Source: Candidatus Thorarchaeota archaeon MP11T_1 (GTDB taxonomy: Archaea; Asgardarchaeota; Thorarchaeia; Thorarchaeales; Thorarchaeaceae). From it: a stretch of 12,482 bases of DNA. Below are positions 1 to 7,374 of the stretch, in pieces. The notes under the pieces were generated by a model. The model was not told the DNA's origin, ran no database searches, and saw only the letters and a list, made by a program, of their open reading frames with translations. How positions within the stretch are numbered: position 1 is the stretch's first letter; every line of letters starts with the position of its first letter. Location of the stretch: the NCBI GenBank assembly GCA_002825515.1, contig PJET01000056.1, positions 1 through 12,482 on the forward strand, in the 5' to 3' direction. The position numbers and the translations under genes are program-made.

Positions 1-2932
1 TACCTTCAGGTAAGTATGCAGTCACTAGTGGCGTTGTTCCATACAAGTCACCCGGGCCAACATTGCCAATGTCTAACGTGAAAGTCTGATTATCACCAGC
101 AAAAATGGTTGGAATTACGTCAGAACCATGCCAGTATACTGAGAAGTTGCTTGCTGATGCTACTACGAGGTCTAGATAGAGATGTTGTGTGATATTGTCG
201 TTGTTTCGCATCAAAGTAATCAGATTTGTATACTCTCCAGAATCGATTGTGACTGGATTGAAGCTAACACTCTCGAAACCAACTTCACCCTCTTCTACAA
301 TTGTCTGATTCAGAAGACCAAACATCTTGTAATAGGCTTCGACTACACTCGTGCCTAGTGTCACACGATCACCAGTCTGCACATCAACGAGACCAACACC
401 CCCGAGTTTCTGGATGACACGATTTTGGGAGGTTTCCACCTCAAGAAATACTGGAATTACAAAGAACAAGTCTCCACCAAGATGGTAAAGGAGTCGGTTT
501 CCATACCTATGCTCTCCCCAGAGTTGTAGTTGTGTTCGTACCACATCATTCGTTTCAAATGCCTGAACAGCGGCAATTGGGCCAAGCCAGTTTGAATACC
601 CATCTTCACCTGCTTTGTAGAATGTGAATTTTCCAAAGTCTGTGTCACCGCATCCCATGATATAGATACCTGCAAGATTATGAGCTAGAGTCTGGCGAAA
701 CTCGCTGTTATGATAGGCAACGAAACGTCTTACGCCCTCAATATTCATAATCACATATCGAGTGTCTGATTCCTCCGGTTTCTGATGAAAATCAACTCCA
801 GTGCTCCATTGCTCACCTTCTGATACATGATAGATGTACGCGACTTCTAACTGGCGTTCATAGAGGTCTTCAGGCCATTTCAGCTGTGACTGCAACCAGG
901 CGGGAGTATCCTGCCAATCATAGTAGTCCCTATATGTAATATCTAGGAACAAGCCTTCATCAGAATGGGGCGCAGAGTAAAATTCCATATTACCTGATTC
1001 GATGTCCACAAGACAGACGCCAATGAATCGCATATAGTTCTCATGCGCATAACCTGTTGAAAGATGATAGTCTATGAAGATAGATACTGCATAGTAGAGA
1101 TTTCCAGTGGGATCTACTACAATGTAGGGATCGTTGTCGACAGAGAGGCCTTGTAACATTATTGAATCGACTCTTGAGATTACATCCCTTTCGACCAACA
1201 TGTCCATATCTCTGCCAACATATGACCAAGCTTCAGGACCCATTGTGAGGACGTAGAAGAACGACTCAAAGCCTCGTAGTGTATAGTCGGGAGTTCCATC
1301 AAATGTTGTATCCCCCACCTCCTGGAAGTTCTCTACGTTGACAAATACGACATCATCGAATCCTCTTCCTTCGCCATAATAGAAGTTAACATCATCCGTT
1401 CGATTGAAGAGTGAAACAAGATTGGCTCCTTCTACTAGCTCACCACTAAAAGCGTCAAGGATAACGATGCCTTCTGTATGAGTGTACAGAATATGGCGAT
1501 TGATAAAACTGGTCCAAGTCGCACTTGTATCGAAAGTAAGTGGAGCAATCCAATACTCATGATCCTTTAGCAGGACTATATCTGAGTCTGCAAGTTGCAT
1601 CCAATTCGTTCCTATCTGATTCCGCATACGTAAATAACTTGCAGTTTGGTCCCACTGACGTACGGTGGTGAGTGATTCGACTTCGCTCTCAGGAGTGACA
1701 TTATATGTAAGATCTTCAATCGGTTTAATTTCAAAGTCAGTTAGTCCAGCAGCCCAGGTTGTGATTTCAATCTCCTTGGTCGTTTGCAGATTGAATTTCC
1801 AATCAATGTACCTGTCCCCATCCATCTGAATTCCATAGTATAGCCCTTGGATAATTGGAAGCATGACAACAATCACAATCAGGAATCCGGCAACTATTGC
1901 AAATGACTTCTGCGACCCACCTATTGGTAATAGTCGTTCGATTTTCAGTCTACGAAGCTCATTTGCGATGTTCACACGGTCTTCCATAAGCATGTTAACC
2001 CTTGTTCTATAGTCTTCAGCACCTATTGCCCCAGATTCGTACTCCTGACGGAGTGAGAGAAGCTCACCCTGTAGTCGAGCGAGGTCCCCCTCAAGGGAAG
2101 CAATCTTGCTCTTTAGACGCTGTTGAACATCACCTGAACGGACTCGTACAACCATGAAAACAACAGAGCCAACAAGACTTGCGCCAAGGGCGATTATTAG
2201 TGCTAGATAACTCATCCAAGTACCAGCATTGACAGTCCATGTGGGAACACTAAGGATTTCTAGAATCAGTACTAATGAAATCACAAGTAGCCCTTTAGAC
2301 ATCACGACGAAGATGTCTCTTCGTTGTAGCATCAAATCGGTGATTAGGCTAAGTGCTAGACGAGCTGCTGTAGCTACAATTACAGTGGAAATGAGTCCAA
2401 CATAGAGCTGATAGGCTTCCATTGCTGGAATCAAGCTCTGAATTGAGGAAGCTGTAGTTCCCGGAGCAAACGGCAATGAGAATAGAGTTGCGACTTCACC
2501 TGGTGTAACTGAAATTGCCCCATCACCCGTGAGCATCATCAGGAACGCTACATTCTGGCCAGTTAGTGAATAGCCGCCAATTGATACATAGTAAAGGAAG
2601 AATCCACCAATCTGAAGCAACCTCCATAAAATTCCAGTACGAATATCCAATTTCTTCAAATGTGTGCCAGTTTGCGCGAGAGCAGATATGAAGGAAAGAG
2701 ATGTCGAACGTGTCCAAAGAGTGAATACGCTAGTTAAGATGGCTAGGAGCAGGGATGCTGTGAAAACATTGTTTTCCAAAGTCCATGTTTCCCAGAATCC
2801 AACACCAGCTTTGATATCAAATGTATGGATATAGATAGTCTGGCCTAGCCACCAACCATAAGCAGCTCCTCCGACAACCAATCCAACTGCTGCAATAATA
2901 ATGAGAACGATGATAACACGTAAGTATCTCAT
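1..2932 (-). CDS. UPF0182 (COG1615) family multi-pass membrane protein, C-terminus cut by window edge
   Basis: The frame is open from an ATG at 2932 to the left edge (977 codons, no stop), so the C-terminus is missing. About seven hydrophobic segments are visible at roughly residues 7-26, 56-73, 104-121, 176-197, 213-230, 239-262 and 344-364. A charged coiled coil at about 268-333 sits between the last two. A large soluble, probably extracytoplasmic, part follows. UPF0182 hallmarks are an RQWD region near 421, then a WIAP / INRHILYTHTEG stretch, the block LKWPEDLYERQLEVAYIYHV near 683-702, a GP..AVQAFETND region, and the end-of-family pattern near 858-872 (LGTSVVEAYYKMFG). Residues after about 873 form an extra beta-rich, Ig/CARDB-like tail. 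Family function is unknown to me; published members are only annotated as membrane proteins. A GAGG lies 9 bases before the ATG and a TATA-like box about 24 bases before it. It follows the deformylase gene on the same strand after 72 bases, so the two may be co-transcribed. Confidence 0.85.
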   Translation of the reverse strand, partial: MRYLRVIIVLIIIAAVGLVVGGAAYGWWLGQTIYIHTFDIKAGVGFWETWTLENNVFTASLLLAILTSVFTLWTRSTSLSFISALAQTGTHLKKLDIRTGILWRLLQIGGFFLYYVSIGGYSLTGQNVAFLMMLTGDGAISVTPGEVATLFSLPFAPGTTASSIQSLIPAMEAYQLYVGLISTVIVATAARLALSLITDLMLQRRDIFVVMSKGLLVISLVLILEILSVPTWTVNAGTWMSYLALIIALGASLVGSVVFMVVRVRSGDVQQRLKSKIASLEGDLARLQGELLSLRQEYESGAIGAEDYRTRVNMLMEDRVNIANELRRLKIERLLPIGGSQKSFAIVAGFLIVIVVMLPIIQGLYYGIQMDGDRYIDWKFNLQTTKEIEITTWAAGLTDFEIKPIEDLTYNVTPESEVESLTTVRQWDQTASYLRMRNQIGTNWMQLADSDIVLLKDHEYWIAPLTFDTSATWTSFINRHILYTHTEGIVILDAFSGELVEGANLVSLFNRTDDVNFYYGEGRGFDDVVFVNVENFQEVGDTTFDGTPDYTLRGFESFFYVLTMGPEAWSYVGRDMDMLVERDVISRVDSIMLQGLSVDNDPYIVVDPTGNLYYAVSIFIDYHLSTGYAHENYMRFIGVCLVDIESGNMEFYSAPHSDEGLFLDITYRDYYDWQDTPAWLQSQLKWPEDLYERQLEVAYIYHVSEGEQWSTGVDFHQKPEESDTRYVIMNIEGVRRFVAYHNSEFRQTLAHNLAGIYIMGCGDTDFGKFTFYKAGEDGYSNWLGPIAAVQAFETNDVVRTQLQLWGEHRYGNRLLYHLGGDLFFVIPVFLEVETSQNRVIQKLGGVGLVDVQTGDRVTLGTSVVEAYYKMFGLLNQTIVEEGEVGFESVSFNPVTIDSGEYTNLITLMRNNDNITQHLYLDLVVASASNFSVYWHGSDVIPTIFAGDNQTFTLDIGNVGPGDLYGTTPLVTAYLPEG

Positions 2933-2949
2933 GGGCCGCTTCCTCGCTT

Positions 2950-2963
2950 GATATTAAATATGC
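2950..2963 (-). promoter_or_regulatory. TATA-like box upstream of the UPF0182 gene
   Basis: On the minus strand the sequence reads GCATATTTAATATC, centred about 24-26 bases before the ATG at 2932. That is where an archaeal TATA box for a nearly leaderless transcript would sit. The GAGG before the ATG would then be mostly outside the mRNA, so either the RNA starts a little upstream or the GAGG is incidental. It suggests the gene can be transcribed independently of the deformylase gene upstream. Confidence 0.35.
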
Positions 2964-3004
2964 AATAGATATGGGGCATATGAGGATACTGTTTTCAACA
3001 CTCT

Positions 3005-3514
3005 TTATGTTTGAGGTTTGTGAAGTTTTAATTGGCTCCTATAGGCAAACGATTTTCCATCAATAGCTCGCATAACAGCAAGAATGCCATCTAAATGATC
3101 ATACTCATGTTGAAGCAGTTCTGAGAGGTCATCCTTCAAATCCAAAGATTTGAGGTTCCACATCTCATCACGATATTCAATAGAACATCGTTTGTGTCGC
3201 TCCACCCTAACTAGTAGGTCAGGAAAACACATGCAGTCATCCCAGACTTCGAACATTTCATCACTAGGATTCGTGAGATTAGGATTAAGGAAAACTCTGG
3301 GAGAATCAACATGCATGTAGATGATCCGTTTCATTACACCAATCTGAGGTGCTGCAATAGCCCTGCCAACACCATACTTCTTCCTGAACTCCATCATGGT
3401 GTCATGCAGGTCTTGGACTATCTCAGGTATACTGTTAAGCTCTGAGAAGGTCATAGGCGCAGATTTTTCGTATAATTGAGGATTTCCAAGTTGCAAAATC
3501 TCACGAACTGTCAT
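3005..3514 (-). CDS. def: Polypeptide deformylase family protein
   Basis: Peptide deformylases remove the N-formyl group from nascent proteins using a metal held by one Cys and two His. With the ATG at 3514 the protein has 169 residues, the normal length, and begins TVREILQLGNPQLY as family members do. An in-frame ATG at 3553 would add 13 residues with no homology, so I prefer 3514; neither start has a clear Shine-Dalgarno site. The three motifs are visible. Motif I is GVGRAIAAPQIG (48-59), two residues longer than the usual GxGxAAxQ. Motif II is DDCMCFP with the metal Cys at 94, where EGCLS is usual. Motif III is HEYDH (His136, Glu137, His140). All metal and catalytic residues are present, so it should bind metal. 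Archaea do not start proteins with formyl-methionine, so the true substrate is uncertain. It lies divergent from the ferredoxin-like gene and upstream of the UPF0182 gene. Confidence 0.85.
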   Translation of the reverse strand: MTVREILQLGNPQLYEKSAPMTFSELNSIPEIVQDLHDTMMEFRKKYGVGRAIAAPQIGVMKRIIYMHVDSPRVFLNPNLTNPSDEMFEVWDDCMCFPDLLVRVERHKRCSIEYRDEMWNLKSLDLKDDLSELLQHEYDHLDGILAVMRAIDGKSFAYRSQLKLHKPQT

Positions 3515-3608
3515 TGTAGAAATGACACATACATCCGATATGAAGATGACCATTGAAATCTAGGTCTAGTACGATAGGAATATCAGTGGTAATGTAACCC
3601 TAGGTTTT

Positions 3609-4436
3609 ATGGCACGACCAATGTGGTTTGTCAAACTATTGAAGAAAACTTTCCCAAACAGAGGGTTGATTGCGAAAGCAACCAACATTCCACTATTGGG
3701 TAGAGTTGTCGACAAGATGCTCTTCGATGGTGACGATATAATCTACCTGCCAAAGGACAGTGTTGCGCAAAAGACGATTCAGATTAATCAACAACTGGAA
3801 AGACCTGAGGAGACTCCACTTCCATCTGAGATTGTCCATCACTTCATTGAGAGAGCAAATTATCATTGGATCATGAACTTCTGTATTTGTCGGGATGCTT
3901 CCAAGTGCCAGGATTACCCAGTTCAATATGGTTGCCTCTTTCTTGGGGAAGCCATCGAGGGAATTAATCCAGAATTGGGCCGCCGTGTTACAAAGGAGGA
4001 GGCGCATGAATATGCAAAGAAATGCAGAGAGGCAGGACTCGTTCAACTGATTGGACGGAACAAACTTGATGCTTCATGGCTAGGAGTGTCACCGGGCGAA
4101 AAGCTGCTAACTGTTTGCAATTGCTGCCCATGTTGTTGCCTCTGGAAGATTCTACCTGATTTGAATCCTGAGATTGGTAGAAAAGTCACGAAAATGGAAG
4201 GAGTTCATGTTGAGATCACAGATGCGTGTGTAGGTTGTGGCACTTGTACAGAGGGCATCTGTTTTGTGAATGCGATATCACTTGTGAATGGAAGATCAGT
4301 GATTTCTGAGCAGTGTCGGGGATGTGGGAGATGTATCGAAGTCTGTCCAGAGAATGCCATAAAGATGACTATAGATAACCGAAGTTTTGTCGAGGTTTCA
4401 ATTGAGAGAGTTTCTGGCGTGGTGGATGTTGAGTAG
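3609..4436 (+). CDS. Cysteine-rich 4Fe-4S ferredoxin-type protein of unknown function
   Basis: 275 residues, soluble, with no convincing membrane segment. Two 4Fe-4S motifs lie at the C-terminus. The first is Cys207-x2-Cys210-x2-Cys213-x4-Cys218, with one extra residue before the last Cys. The second is the canonical Cys236-x2-Cys239-x2-Cys242-x3-Cys246-Pro. The N-terminal two thirds holds more cysteines: CIC at 92-94, Cys100 and Cys109 (pattern C-x-C-x5-C-x8-C, with YP before GCLFLG), and the cluster C-x-CC-x-CCC at 170-177. A KMEGV segment joins the two halves. I recognise this layout from archaeal and anaerobic bacterial proteins annotated only as 4Fe-4S binding proteins; an electron-transfer role is inferred. 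The clustered cysteines could hold a further Fe-S centre or other metal. It is divergent from def and 114 bases before tupA on the same strand, with its own short upstream region. A link to tungsten or molybdenum enzymes is only suggested by position. Confidence 0.85.
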   Translation: MARPMWFVKLLKKTFPNRGLIAKATNIPLLGRVVDKMLFDGDDIIYLPKDSVAQKTIQINQQLERPEETPLPSEIVHHFIERANYHWIMNFCICRDASKCQDYPVQYGCLFLGEAIEGINPELGRRVTKEEAHEYAKKCREAGLVQLIGRNKLDASWLGVSPGEKLLTVCNCCPCCCLWKILPDLNPEIGRKVTKMEGVHVEITDACVGCGTCTEGICFVNAISLVNGRSVISEQCRGCGRCIEVCPENAIKMTIDNRSFVEVSIERVSGVVDVE

Positions 4437-4484
4437 GGCGTAAGGTCCGACCCGCAAATTCTTTGATTCATTCTACAGAAACAG

Positions 4485-4491
4485 TAATATA
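4485..4491 (+). promoter_or_regulatory. Candidate TATA box of the tup operon
   Basis: TAATATA lies 60 bases before the tupA ATG. A start site about 26 bases downstream would fall near 4514, at the left edge of the inverted repeat at 4513-4536. The alternative is a TATA element inside the repeat spacer (TGATAAAA, centred about 26 bases before the ATG), which would give a leaderless transcript. The GAGG at 4536-4539, 11 bases before the ATG, favours the leadered form. Confidence 0.35.
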
Positions 4492-4512
4492 GAGCATAGG
4501 AACGACGACAGC

Positions 4513-4536
4513 CGATATGTCTGATAAAACATATCG
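4513..4536 (+). promoter_or_regulatory. Perfect inverted repeat, candidate ModE-like operator of the tup operon
   Basis: CGATATGT and its exact reverse complement ACATATCG are separated by 8 bases (CTGATAAA). The repeat ends 14 bases before the tupA start codon. Nearly the same element, with the same left half and the same 8-base spacer, stands before moaA at 7350-7373. CG followed by TAT-rich half-sites is reminiscent of ModE boxes, which are known in archaea, but it is not identical. Its place at the predicted start site or TATA box suggests repression when metal oxyanion is plentiful. Recurrence before two functionally linked operons is the main support. Confidence 0.6.
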
Positions 4537-4550
4537 AGGCGTGCTATAGA

Positions 4551-5549
4551 ATGCGTAGAGAAACGAAGATAGCAGCAACAGCGATGGCGATCATAGGAAT
4601 ACTTGCTGGGACTAGCTTCTACATCTATTGGATTCAAACTCAGGGAAAAGAAACTCTAACGATCTCAACAACCACTAGTCTTTATGACACAGGTTTGCTA
4701 GATCTGTTAAAGGAAAGATATGAGGAGGATTATCCTAATGTCATCCTTGCTTTCATTTCTACAGGGACTGGGATTGCTATAACACACGCAATGAATGGTG
4801 ATGCTGACATGATTCTTGTTCACTCGCCTTCTCAAGAGTACGCATTCATGAATGCAAGCTTTGGAGTGAATAGGAAGATCTTCGCATACAACTATTTCAC
4901 AATTGTGGGACCGTCAAGCGATGTGGCTGGAATAAACGAGACCGATCCAATTACAGCATTGCAGACGATTTATGCATATGGTCATGCCCATAATACAAGC
5001 CTCTGGGTGAGTCGTGATGACCTTTCTGGTACGAACTCAAAAGAGATCGCGCTCTGGGCTGCAGCTGGTTACAACTACACAGAGCTAAGAGATGAGCAAT
5101 GGTTTGTGTCTTCAGGACTGGGTATGGGTTCAACTCTAAATGTTGCTAATGAGCAGTCATTGTATACATTGTCTGACATTGGTACCTACTTGAAGTACAG
5201 AGCGGATGATTTGATAGAATTGGACCAGCTAGTCGAAGAGGGACAAGACCTTCTGAACGTATATTCTGCAATTCCTGTAAACAGCACGACTGTAATCACA
5301 GTGAAGTTCAATCTAGCAATGGAATTTCTTCAGTGGCTTGCTACCCCAGCAATACAACAGCTGATAGCTGACTATGGTGTCGCAGATTATGGACAAGGTC
5401 TATTCTTTCCAACAGTGGACATTCTTGAAACAGAGTCGCCAGTGCAAATCTTTCAATGGATAAGAAACTATGCTTTCTTTGACGATGGTGGAACTTTATA
5501 CGAATGTCCTCCTGCATGGCGAACTGGTGATTATGGACTATATAGTTAG
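4551..5549 (+). CDS. tupA: Tungstate-type ABC transporter, substrate-binding protein
   Basis: 332 residues. An N-terminal hydrophobic segment at about 8-28 serves as signal or membrane anchor, and there is no lipobox Cys, so the binding domain should be outside the membrane. It binds tungstate (possibly molybdate) and passes it to TupB. TupA signatures are STTTSLYDTGLL at 39-50 with the oxyanion-binding TTTS, GDADMILVHSP at 83-93, SRDDLSGTN at 154-162, GLGMGSTLNVANE at 189-201, YTLSDIGT at 205-212, and NVYSAIPVN at 236-244. The third of these normally reads SRGDxSGT; here Asp replaces Gly. Five N-x-S/T sequons (Asn101, 129, 148, 175, 244) suit an archaeal surface glycoprotein. The motif set points to the Tup family rather than ModA or WtpA. 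First gene of tupABC; the ATG has GAGG 11 bases upstream and lies just after an inverted repeat. Confidence 0.93.
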   Translation: MRRETKIAATAMAIIGILAGTSFYIYWIQTQGKETLTISTTTSLYDTGLLDLLKERYEEDYPNVILAFISTGTGIAITHAMNGDADMILVHSPSQEYAFMNASFGVNRKIFAYNYFTIVGPSSDVAGINETDPITALQTIYAYGHAHNTSLWVSRDDLSGTNSKEIALWAAAGYNYTELRDEQWFVSSGLGMGSTLNVANEQSLYTLSDIGTYLKYRADDLIELDQLVEEGQDLLNVYSAIPVNSTTVITVKFNLAMEFLQWLATPAIQQLIADYGVADYGQGLFFPTVDILETESPVQIFQWIRNYAFFDDGGTLYECPPAWRTGDYGLYS

Positions 5550-5588
5550 AAGCCAACCAAAAAACTGGACAAGAGGATAAGACAGAAT

Positions 5589-6251
5589 ATGACAGTCGAA
5601 AGTGATCTAATACAGATAACATTGCAGAGCCTTTTCATATCAGGGTCTGCAGCACTAATAGCGTCCGCTATTGGATTACCTATAGGACTTCTTTTGGGTC
5701 TTAAGAAATTCAAAGGAAGGTCAATAATCGTAGGCGGATTCAATTCATTGATGGGATTACCAACTGTTGCTCTTGGTCTTGTCCTCTATCTTACATTCTC
5801 AAATGCAGGGCCTCTGGGATTCTTAGATTTACTCTATACTCCAGCAGGAATTATTGTCGGTCAAACCATTCTAGTTATACCAATAATGATCAGTATCACA
5901 ACTGAAACCATTACAAGCGTAGATGATTCGATAAGAGAGCTAGCACTTACACTTGGAGCAGACGGGAAAGCAGCAGCTTTCTCGGTCGTAAGAGAGTCAT
6001 TTGGTGGGATTCTATTAGCCAGTTCAGCTAGTTTTAGTAGGGCAATTGCAGAGCTTGGTGTCGCCCTCATGATTGGAGGCAATATTAGAGGGCTGACACG
6101 GGTCCTTACTACATCAATTGCACTTGAAACAACCAGGGGAGAGATAGCACTTGGTCTTGGACTTACGCTAATTCTACTCGTGTTAATTCTGATTGTTAAT
6201 GCAGTTCTGGGGGCATTACGAAAAAGGGTGCAGTGGTGGTTATGGGAATAA
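5589..6251 (+). CDS. tupB: Tungstate-type ABC transporter, permease
   Basis: 220 residues, mostly hydrophobic, with about five membrane segments (roughly 14-37, 47-70, 85-108, 138-163, 185-208). This matches the small permeases of the Tup family. The cytoplasmic EAA loop that docks on the ATPase is at about 117-137 (ELALTLGADGKAA...). The stretch RAIAELGVALMIGGNI at 151-166, followed by GLTRVLTTSIALE, is a strong TupB-type signature. The gene starts 39 bases after tupA with GAGG 12 bases before the ATG. Its last 10 bases overlap tupC, which points to translational coupling. It should form the membrane channel as a homodimer; that is family knowledge, not visible here. Confidence 0.93.
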   Translation: MTVESDLIQITLQSLFISGSAALIASAIGLPIGLLLGLKKFKGRSIIVGGFNSLMGLPTVALGLVLYLTFSNAGPLGFLDLLYTPAGIIVGQTILVIPIMISITTETITSVDDSIRELALTLGADGKAAAFSVVRESFGGILLASSASFSRAIAELGVALMIGGNIRGLTRVLTTSIALETTRGEIALGLGLTLILLVLILIVNAVLGALRKRVQWWLWE

Positions 6252-7315
6252 TTCGTTTAGAGAATGTAGGAGTCAAGTTTGGTGCTGTGAAGGCTCTTGA
6301 TGATGTGAGTTTCTCAATAAATGAAGGAGAGATGTTCTCCATCATCGGTCCAAACGGTGCAGGAAAGACCACTGCATTACGGATAATCGCGGGCTTGCTT
6401 AAGCCTTCTGAAGGAGAGGTGTTGTTTCATGAAGAACTCGTTTCTGACATTAATAGACAGGACCTAAGAAGACAGGCACCAATGGTATTTCAGAAACCTA
6501 CTTTGTTCAATACGACTCTTTTCAAAAACGTGGCTTATGGACTCAGAATACGAGGTGTTGCAGAGGATGAAGTGAGAAGAACTGTTCTCGAAACCCTTGA
6601 TTTAGTACAACTAAAAGACCTACAGAACAGATTGGCTAGAACCTTGTCAGGAGGAGAACAACGAAGAGCATCACTTGCAATGGCGATTGCTCTTGATACT
6701 GAAATGTTGTTGGTAGATGAACCAACTGCTTACTTGGATAGCGAGAGTGCTGAAATTGTGGAGGCGACACTAAAGCGTCTGAACAGGGATAGGAGCACCA
6801 CAGTCGTGATGGTCACACATAATTTTCTGCAGGCAGAGGTGTTGGCAAACAGAGCCACAATACTTCATCATGGGAGAATTTCGAAAGTTGGAACAGTTAG
6901 TGAGATTTTCAGATCTGAGTTGGAAGGTCTGATGCAGGATGAATACAAGAGTAACACATTCTCGGGTATGGCGAGAACTACTGTAGATGCAAATCAAAAG
7001 ACGAAACCCGTACAGATTGAGCTTGAAAATGGAGTAATAATAGAAGCTCTTAGCAGAGAAGAGGGGATGGTGACAGTGTACATTCCACCCCAAGACATCA
7101 TCATTTCACGAGAGGAGGTATTTTCCAGTGCTAGAAATTCTCTGAGAGGTAAGATTGTACAGATTGATGCTCGTGAGTTAACTGCACTCTTGACTGTTGA
7201 TGTTGGAGTCAAACTCATGGTTCAAATAACTCATACCTCCAAGAATCAACTTGGTATCGCTCATGGGGATGAAGTCTATGCCACTTTCAAGGCATCTTCT
7301 GTGAGAGTATTCTAG
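6242..7315 (+). CDS. tupC: Tungstate/molybdate ABC transporter ATPase with C-terminal TOBE-like domain
   Basis: 357 residues from the ATG at 6242; an in-frame GTG at 6233 would add three. The ATPase domain has Walker A GPNGAGKT (36-43), Q-loop Gln84 in VFQKPTLF, signature LSGGE (135-139), Walker B LLVDEP (156-161) and H-loop His193. After about residue 230 comes a linker with a V-Y-I-P-P-Q-D-I-I-I-S segment, then SARNSLRG and a TOBE/Mop-like domain at about 295-357. The layout matches ModC and WtpC, whose TOBE domains bind molybdate or tungstate and limit transport. As I recall them, classical bacterial TupC proteins are shorter and lack this tail, so this importer pairs Tup-type TupA and TupB with a longer ATPase. 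It overlaps tupB by 10 bases. WtpC or ModC would be alternative names, but the neighbours support tupC. Confidence 0.9.
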   Translation: MGIIRLENVGVKFGAVKALDDVSFSINEGEMFSIIGPNGAGKTTALRIIAGLLKPSEGEVLFHEELVSDINRQDLRRQAPMVFQKPTLFNTTLFKNVAYGLRIRGVAEDEVRRTVLETLDLVQLKDLQNRLARTLSGGEQRRASLAMAIALDTEMLLVDEPTAYLDSESAEIVEATLKRLNRDRSTTVVMVTHNFLQAEVLANRATILHHGRISKVGTVSEIFRSELEGLMQDEYKSNTFSGMARTTVDANQKTKPVQIELENGVIIEALSREEGMVTVYIPPQDIIISREEVFSSARNSLRGKIVQIDARELTALLTVDVGVKLMVQITHTSKNQLGIAHGDEVYATFKASSVRVF

Positions 7316-7340
7316 ACAGATCTTACTGACCTGTCCTTTT
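7315..7340 (+). terminator. Possible weak terminator after tupC
   Basis: GACAG at 7315-7319 can pair with CTGTC at 7331-7335 (5-bp stem, 11-base loop), followed by CTTTT. The stem starts at the last base of the tupC stop codon. The short stem and T-run make it a weak candidate. It fits the presence of a separate moaA promoter immediately downstream. Confidence 0.3.
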
Positions 7341-7349
7341 GGTACTTAT

Positions 7350-7373
7350 CGATATGTTTTACCAAACATAACA
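7350..7373 (+). promoter_or_regulatory. Imperfect copy of the tup operator upstream of moaA
   Basis: CGATATGT, 8 bases (TTTACCAA), then ACATAACA. The left half equals the tupA element exactly. The right half matches it at six of eight positions (ACATAnC kept). It ends one base before a TATA-like box (7375-7383), so a bound protein would cover the TFB recognition region. Same half-site, same spacing and same genomic role at two promoters 2.8 kb apart argue against chance. Confidence 0.6.
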
Positions 7374-7374
7374 C

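Noticed and set aside
2958..2981. ATATGC / GCATAT inverted repeat (12-base spacer) upstream of the UPF0182 gene
   Set aside because: Only 6 bp, AT-rich, with different spacing from the tup/moa operators; likely chance in promoter-type sequence.
3515..3553. Longer deformylase starting at the ATG at 3553
   Set aside because: The 13 extra residues show no family similarity and have no ribosome binding site; the start at 3514 gives the normal length.
5861..6082. Minus-strand open frames opposite tupB, tupC and the moa genes
   Set aside because: They lie antisense to strongly conserved genes, have no recognisable motifs, and read as shadows of the coding strand.
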